Source: Bacillota bacterium
GTDB lineage: Bacteria > Bacillota > Clostridia > Acetivibrionales > DSM-1351
Assembly (NCBI GenBank): GCA_023415305.1
Contig: JAEZKZ010000003.1
Span: 1 to 9,239, forward strand
DNA: 9,239 nt
Direction of reading: 5' to 3'
In this document: one piece after another, positions 5,103 to 9,239 of the stretch
Numbering within the stretch: position 1 is the stretch's first letter
How the letters are laid out: every line of letters begins with the position of its first letter
Notes under the pieces: generated by a model
The model's input: only the letters and a program-made list of their open reading frames with translations
Database searches by the model: none
Told to the model about the DNA's origin: nothing
Program-made: the position numbers and the translations under genes

Positions 5103-8100
5103 ATGGCAGAAAAATTGCGATATATTGAAGAAATGCTTAGCAAAACTTTAAAAGAACTGTCGGGGCGTGACCACTGGCTTGAATACCTGCGGTCTGCAGC
5201 GCATTTGTATAAATACAGCTTCAGGGATAGCCTGCTTGTTTATGCGCAAAGGCCGGATGCCACGGCCGTGGCGAGCTTTGACCTCTGGAACAACAAAATG
5301 CACCGCTACGTCAACCGTGGTTCCAAGGGCATTGCCCTCATCGACCGCAAAAGCAGCCGCCCGCAACTCCATTATGTGTTCGATATTTCGGACACCAATG
5401 GGAGTAAAATGCCATATATCTGGGCGTATAACGACGCGTATCAGGACAGGATCAGCAGAGAGCTTGCCGATAGCTTTGAGCTTGAAACCCTGCCCGCTGC
5501 GCTACATGGAACAATCGAAGCCGTCGCGGGCAGCCTGATCGAAGACAGCTTGCCGGAGTTGCTGGCCGAGCTCAAATATGCCAAGGAAAAAAGCTACTTG
5601 ACCGACTTGGACGAACTAAATCTTACAGTCATGCTGCGAGATACACTGCGTGATAGCGTCCTTGCTACGGTACTGTTTCGGTGTGGAAAAGAGGGCGCGG
5701 TAAAGGCGGATGATTTTTCTCACCTCTATAATTTCAATACGCCGGATACTATGGTACTCTTGGGTACGGCGGTCAGCGATATTTCCGAAACGGTACTCAG
5801 GGAAATTGAAATGTCCGTGAAAACCATCGAGCGCGAAAACCGAAAACAAGAAAGGAGCCAAATATATGGAAATGAGTTACAGGGAAGTGGACGGCTTGTT
5901 GTATCCCGAATTGGAGATTCTGGGGCAGATCGACGAGCCGCTGACGAAGTACGGCCTGATGAAGAAGGGTTTTCTGGAACAGTATCATCCGATACGGTTC
6001 AACCAGATGATTATGGGCGGGACACTGTATCCGCATTGCAAGGAAGTGGAGCGAAAGATGCAGGAGCGGATGCACCAGCAGATCGAGCAGATGAAGAAGC
6101 AGACGCCGAAGAACCTTTGGCCGATGCGCATCACGGAAATCGAGAGCGAGCTGGTTCGGGAGCTGATACTGACGAGATAACCGAGCAGGATGCCATCAAT
6201 GTGGTATTGCTGGGGGGCAGCGGATTTGAAGGCGGCAAGCAGAGGATCATTGACTTTTTCTTTGCGAATCCGGCGAATAAGGATAGAGCTGATTTCCTCA
6301 AAAAAGAATACGGTATCGGTGGTGGAACGGTCTATTTTACTCAAACCAAAAGCGGCTTTGAGGATTATGACAGCAAAGGTATTGAGATATCGGGTTTTGC
6401 GGATGAGCCGATCAAGTTGACATGGGCGATGGCGGCGAAGCGCACCGGAGAGCTGATCGATAACGAACGATACTTTGAACAGCGATACCCTAATGAGAAA
6501 CCGCTGATCAAACCAACGGTAAACGTAAATATCGAGGAAAAAGGAGCTGATGAGGCTCCTTTTGTTATAGAGGCCATTCCCAAAGAAACAACCCTGCCTG
6601 ATGAGAAAAAACGCCGAACACAAAGCCAGATGAACTTTGCACGGCTTACGACTCTTGCGCCACATATCATGGATAAACGTTACCGCCATGCTACACTGTC
6701 GGCGGATGGCTTCATGGATTTGTCAATCGAATGGATTGGCGATAATCGTTTGGCTGTGTCGCATTATGGAAAACAAAACGGCGACCTTATGGCTGACCCC
6801 GATATGGAGCTGATCGTTGATTTTCATAAACAGGAAGTCCTACCCGCCACATATCAAAATGACTATCTGGGCGTGTATCAGGAAGTCTATCTTGAAAACA
6901 ATAAATGGAGACCCACTCTCCATCGTGAACTCACATCTTTCTTGAACACATGGCTGCGCAACCTTGAATTTCAGGGGCATGTGCTGACCAAGGCCAGATA
7001 CCACGACCCCGATAAAGAATCACTGTCCATCCTTTTTGATGATAAAGGGCGTGAGTACGGCTTTGATATCCCCGATGACCTGTTTAGCGCCGCGCGGTTC
7101 AGTCCACAGGCTGAAAAAGAAGACTCATTCGATACCCCTGATGTAAAATATGAACTTGGGTTTGGCATGCTGGGCAACGGAACAACGGTCTGGAACCGTC
7201 TTAATGAGGTGAACGGGGATTACGAAACCATTGCCCATATTGCAGATGACGGCGCGGTCACGTTCTACCGCGACGATCTTCCCCCTGACGTCGTGCAGCG
7301 AATCGAGAATCATGCATACAGCCAAACACCACCACAAGCAGCAGAGCCCGCTACGCAAGCGGAGAGCGAAATGCCCTCCGCTTTTTCTGTTAATGAGGAT
7401 GATGCCTTAGCAGATGTTGACCCTGCCTACATTCGGAAACGGTTGGCTGAGGCAGGTATTGTTAACGGAGAATTGGATGACCCGGAAAAGCTGGATAACG
7501 ATCCCTTTATCCGTCAGGTCATGGCTGACACGGCACGTGTTTCCCGGAATGAACCGCTGGATCTCAGCGAGCAGCCTATATCCCGGACAGACGATACCAT
7601 CATTATCGGGAACGGAGAACAGGCAGAACCGGAAACATCGTCGAAACCACGACTAAAAGTCGGCATGACGTTTACATTGGATGAGCGCACCTATTGTGTT
7701 GAAAAGATTGATATTGAATCAGATCGAATCCGGCTCGAAGACATCACTTTTGCAAACGGCGTCGGCTTCCCGATTTCTCGCGCTGACCGGCTATCGTCCA
7801 TTGAAAGGCAACTTGAGCGGGAAGGCTTTTTCGATACCATACCTGCCGAAGCGGCGAAAGAAACGGAACGTATCAACTACCACATCACGGACGATGCCTT
7901 GGGCGTTGGCGGCGCGAAGGCGAAGTACCACCACAATATCGCCGCTATTCGGTTATTAAAACAAATCGAGAGCGAAAGCAGAATGGCGACCGCTGATGAG
8001 CAGGAGGTTTTGGCGCAATACGTCGGATGGGGCGGCTTATCCAAAGCTTTTGACGATACGGACAGCTCATGGAGCGGCGAATACGCTGAATTGAAGGCGC

Positions 8101-9239
8101 TGCTGGACGAAACGGAGTACAAGGCTGCCCGCGCATCCACTTTGAATGCCCATTACACCGCTCCCGTAGTCATCAAGGCCATATACAGGGCGCTTGAAAA
8201 TATGGGTTTCTCGGGCGGCAACATTCTCGAACCCGCCTGCGGTGTCGGCAATTTTTTGGGGCTGCTGCCACCGTCGCTCAGCGAATCGAGTCTCTACGGC
8301 GTGGAGATCGACAGCGTTTCGGGACGCATCGCGCGGCAGCTGTACCAGCGCGAGAATATCCAGATCACCGGCTTTGAACACACGGCTTTTCAGGACAACT
8401 TTTTCGACGTGGCGGTTGGCAACGTACCGTTCGGTTCATACGGTATCAACGACAAGCGCTATGATAAACATCATTTCTACATCCATGATTACTTTATAGC
8501 GAAATGCCTGGATAAGGTGCGCCCCGGCGGTATCGTCGCCCTAATCACATCCAAAGGCACGTTGGATAAACAAAACAACAGCGTCAGGAAGTACATCGCC
8601 CAGCGCGCCGAGCTTGTGGGAGCCATTCGTCTCCCGAACAATGCGTTCAAGGCCAACGCGGGGACGGATGTTACAAGCGATATCCTTTTCTTGAAAAAGA
8701 GAGACAGCTTGCAGGACATCGAGCCGGAGTGGGTAAATCTGGGCGAAACCGCAGATGGTGTACCCATCAACCAATACTATATTGACAACCCTCACATGGT
8801 CCTGGGGACTATGGAGCATTGGAAAGGTATGTATGGCAATGAGAACGAAACAGCCTGCATTCCGCTTGAGAACGCCGATTTAGGCAGGCAACTCACCGAA
8901 GCCATATCCCACATCGAGGCTGAGATCGATGACGGATACATGATGGACGAGCCGGACGCAGCCGATGCGTCGATTCCGGCAGACCCCAGCGTCAAGAACT
9001 ATTCGTTCGCCATCGTGAACGACAAGCTGTACTACCGCGAAAATGCGCGTATGAACCTGTATGAAACAAACGACACGGCTGAAAAAAGAATTCGAGGTAT
9101 GCTATCGCTGTCAAAAGCGCTGCACGGCCTGATCGACATTCAGCTTGAAGGCCACGGTGATTATGAGATCAAGAAAGCACAATTCCGCTTAAACAGCCAA
9201 TATGATGAGTTCGTGGGCGAATACGGACGCATCAACGAC
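5103..9239 (+). CDS. Giant ICE polyprotein: ArdC-like N-terminus plus N6-adenine DNA methyltransferase (helicase part expected beyond the window), 3' end missing
   Basis: One frame without a stop runs from ATG 5103 to the window edge (1,379 codons). Residues 1-100 match the ArdC/LtrC-like N-terminus of conjugative-element proteins (LYKYSFRDSLLVYAQRPDAT, NRGSKGIALID). Residues 255-360 form a D/A/G-rich linker that overlaps a second gene in another frame. Next come a domain with GGKQRIIDFF and EYGIGGG (about 363-455), a DUF6908-like stretch with ADGFMDLSIEW and HYGKQNGDLM (about 512-625), a GFGMLGNGTTVWNRL block (about 681-740), and a small beta domain (KVGMTFTLDERTY, about 853-905). From about 924 an N6-adenine methyltransferase domain follows: SAM-binding EPACGVGNFL (1043-1052) and NVPF (1107-1110) where the catalytic (N/D)PP(Y/F) lies. 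The family usually continues into a SNF2/DEAD helicase. It probably protects or prepares element DNA during transfer in the recipient. Catalytic activity is inferred, not certain, given the NVPF variant. Confidence 0.88.
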   Translation, partial: MAEKLRYIEEMLSKTLKELSGRDHWLEYLRSAAHLYKYSFRDSLLVYAQRPDATAVASFDLWNNKMHRYVNRGSKGIALIDRKSSRPQLHYVFDISDTNGSKMPYIWAYNDAYQDRISRELADSFELETLPAALHGTIEAVAGSLIEDSLPELLAELKYAKEKSYLTDLDELNLTVMLRDTLRDSVLATVLFRCGKEGAVKADDFSHLYNFNTPDTMVLLGTAVSDISETVLREIEMSVKTIERENRKQERSQIYGNELQGSGRLVVSRIGDSGADRRAADEVRPDEEGFSGTVSSDTVQPDDYGRDTVSALQGSGAKDAGADAPADRADEEADAEEPLADAHHGNRERAGSGADTDEITEQDAINVVLLGGSGFEGGKQRIIDFFFANPANKDRADFLKKEYGIGGGTVYFTQTKSGFEDYDSKGIEISGFADEPIKLTWAMAAKRTGELIDNERYFEQRYPNEKPLIKPTVNVNIEEKGADEAPFVIEAIPKETTLPDEKKRRTQSQMNFARLTTLAPHIMDKRYRHATLSADGFMDLSIEWIGDNRLAVSHYGKQNGDLMADPDMELIVDFHKQEVLPATYQNDYLGVYQEVYLENNKWRPTLHRELTSFLNTWLRNLEFQGHVLTKARYHDPDKESLSILFDDKGREYGFDIPDDLFSAARFSPQAEKEDSFDTPDVKYELGFGMLGNGTTVWNRLNEVNGDYETIAHIADDGAVTFYRDDLPPDVVQRIENHAYSQTPPQAAEPATQAESEMPSAFSVNEDDALADVDPAYIRKRLAEAGIVNGELDDPEKLDNDPFIRQVMADTARVSRNEPLDLSEQPISRTDDTIIIGNGEQAEPETSSKPRLKVGMTFTLDERTYCVEKIDIESDRIRLEDITFANGVGFPISRADRLSSIERQLEREGFFDTIPAEAAKETERINYHITDDALGVGGAKAKYHHNIAAIRLLKQIESESRMATADEQEVLAQYVGWGGLSKAFDDTDSSWSGEYAELKALLDETEYKAARASTLNAHYTAPVVIKAIYRALENMGFSGGNILEPACGVGNFLGLLPPSLSESSLYGVEIDSVSGRIARQLYQRENIQITGFEHTAFQDNFFDVAVGNVPFGSYGINDKRYDKHHFYIHDYFIAKCLDKVRPGGIVALITSKGTLDKQNNSVRKYIAQRAELVGAIRLPNNAFKANAGTDVTSDILFLKKRDSLQDIEPEWVNLGETADGVPINQYYIDNPHMVLGTMEHWKGMYGNENETACIPLENADLGRQLTEAISHIEAEIDDGYMMDEPDAADASIPADPSVKNYSFAIVNDKLYYRENARMNLYETNDTAEKRIRGMLSLSKALHGLIDIQLEGHGDYEIKKAQFRLNSQYDEFVGEYGRIND
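5851..5857 (+). promoter_or_regulatory. Ribosome binding site of the nested TnpV-like gene
   Basis: AAAGGAG lies 8 bases before the ATG at 5866, inside the coding region of the giant methylase gene. Finding such a site exactly before an out-of-frame start supports separate translation of the nested gene. Confidence 0.7.
5866..6180 (+). CDS. TnpV-like transposon-encoded protein, nested out of frame inside the methylase gene
   Basis: A 104-residue protein from ATG 5866 to TAA 6178-6180, in the +1 frame relative to the giant gene and wholly inside it. The sequence resembles TnpV, a small protein first named from clostridial transposons of the Tn4451 type: start MEMSYREVDGLLYPELE, then KYGLMKKGFLEQYHPIRFN, GGTLYPHCKEVERK, and a helical C-terminus ending ESELVRELI. 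The C-terminal part looks a few residues shorter than the TnpV pattern I remember. It is rich in charged helix-forming residues, with no membrane segment. In the same bases the giant protein reads as a low-complexity D/A/G/R-rich linker, suggesting that the TnpV frame was the constrained one here. TnpV has no proven function that I know of. Translation probably reinitiates from its own ribosome binding site on the methylase mRNA. Confidence 0.75.
   Translation: MEMSYREVDGLLYPELEILGQIDEPLTKYGLMKKGFLEQYHPIRFNQMIMGGTLYPHCKEVERKMQERMHQQIEQMKKQTPKNLWPMRITEIESELVRELILTR

Noticed and set aside
5985..6689. 234-codon open frame on the minus strand
   Set aside because: It lies opposite the methylase and TnpV-like frames, its product has no recognisable motif and an odd composition, and no ribosome binding site is seen. 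It is a shadow.
7414..7959. Two 80-92 codon plus-strand frames in the right part
   Set aside because: They are out of frame with the continuous methylase frame, show no family resemblance, and lack the strong ribosome binding site that supports the TnpV-like frame.
1..9239. tRNA, rRNA, CRISPR array, insertion sequence ends, attachment sites or replication origin
   Set aside because: I saw no cloverleaf-like sequence, regularly spaced repeats, transposase gene or terminal repeats. Absence is by eye only.

Overview
The window looks like part of an integrative and conjugative element (ICE) of the Bacillota, probably a gut-type Clostridia, carrying an AT-rich defence cassette in its left third. 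Every gene I accept is on the + strand. The host assignment is inference: it rests on strong GGAGG-type ribosome binding sites and on protein types typical of clostridial conjugative elements (a DUF3846-type protein, a TnpV-type protein and a giant ArdC-like/N6-adenine methylase polyprotein).

Left part (1-2872, visibly AT-rich). This holds three tightly packed genes. The first is the 3' portion of an E2-E1 fusion protein of the Cap2 type; its E2 active-site cysteine lies only about 40 bases inside the window. The second is a JAB/JAMM deubiquitinase-like protein (Cap3 type) with an intact metalloprotease signature. The third is a 274-residue protein with two membrane segments and a cytosolic domain that I do not recognise. 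E2-E1 fusion followed by JAB is the hallmark of type II CBASS anti-phage systems: Cap2 conjugates a CD-NTase through its C-terminus, and Cap3 removes it. The CD-NTase is expected just left of the window and is not seen. The 2TM protein sits where a CBASS effector can sit, so it is a candidate membrane-disrupting effector, possibly undescribed.

Middle part (2930-5039, balanced base composition). A short A24-type prepilin peptidase (TadV/CpaA-like) is followed by a 29-residue membrane microprotein and a clear rho-independent terminator. Next come a zinc-ribbon protein resembling DUF6076 proteins, a gap of about 80 bases with two inverted repeats (one a perfect 16-bp stem), and a DUF3846-type protein with an ICE-type N-terminal domain.

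Right part (5103-9239). One frame stays open from its start codon to the window edge (1,379 codons, no stop). It encodes the N-terminal part of a giant mobile-element protein: an ArdC-like N-terminal domain, a linker, several small ICE-polyprotein domains, then an N6-adenine methyltransferase domain. A helicase part is expected beyond the edge. Inside the linker, in the +1 frame and with its own excellent ribosome binding site, lies a complete 104-codon TnpV-like gene, so about 315 bases appear to encode two proteins at once.

Together this reads as ICE backbone (pilin processing, methylase/helicase, small accessory proteins) with a CBASS cargo whose right boundary is near 2873-2929, where base composition changes abruptly.
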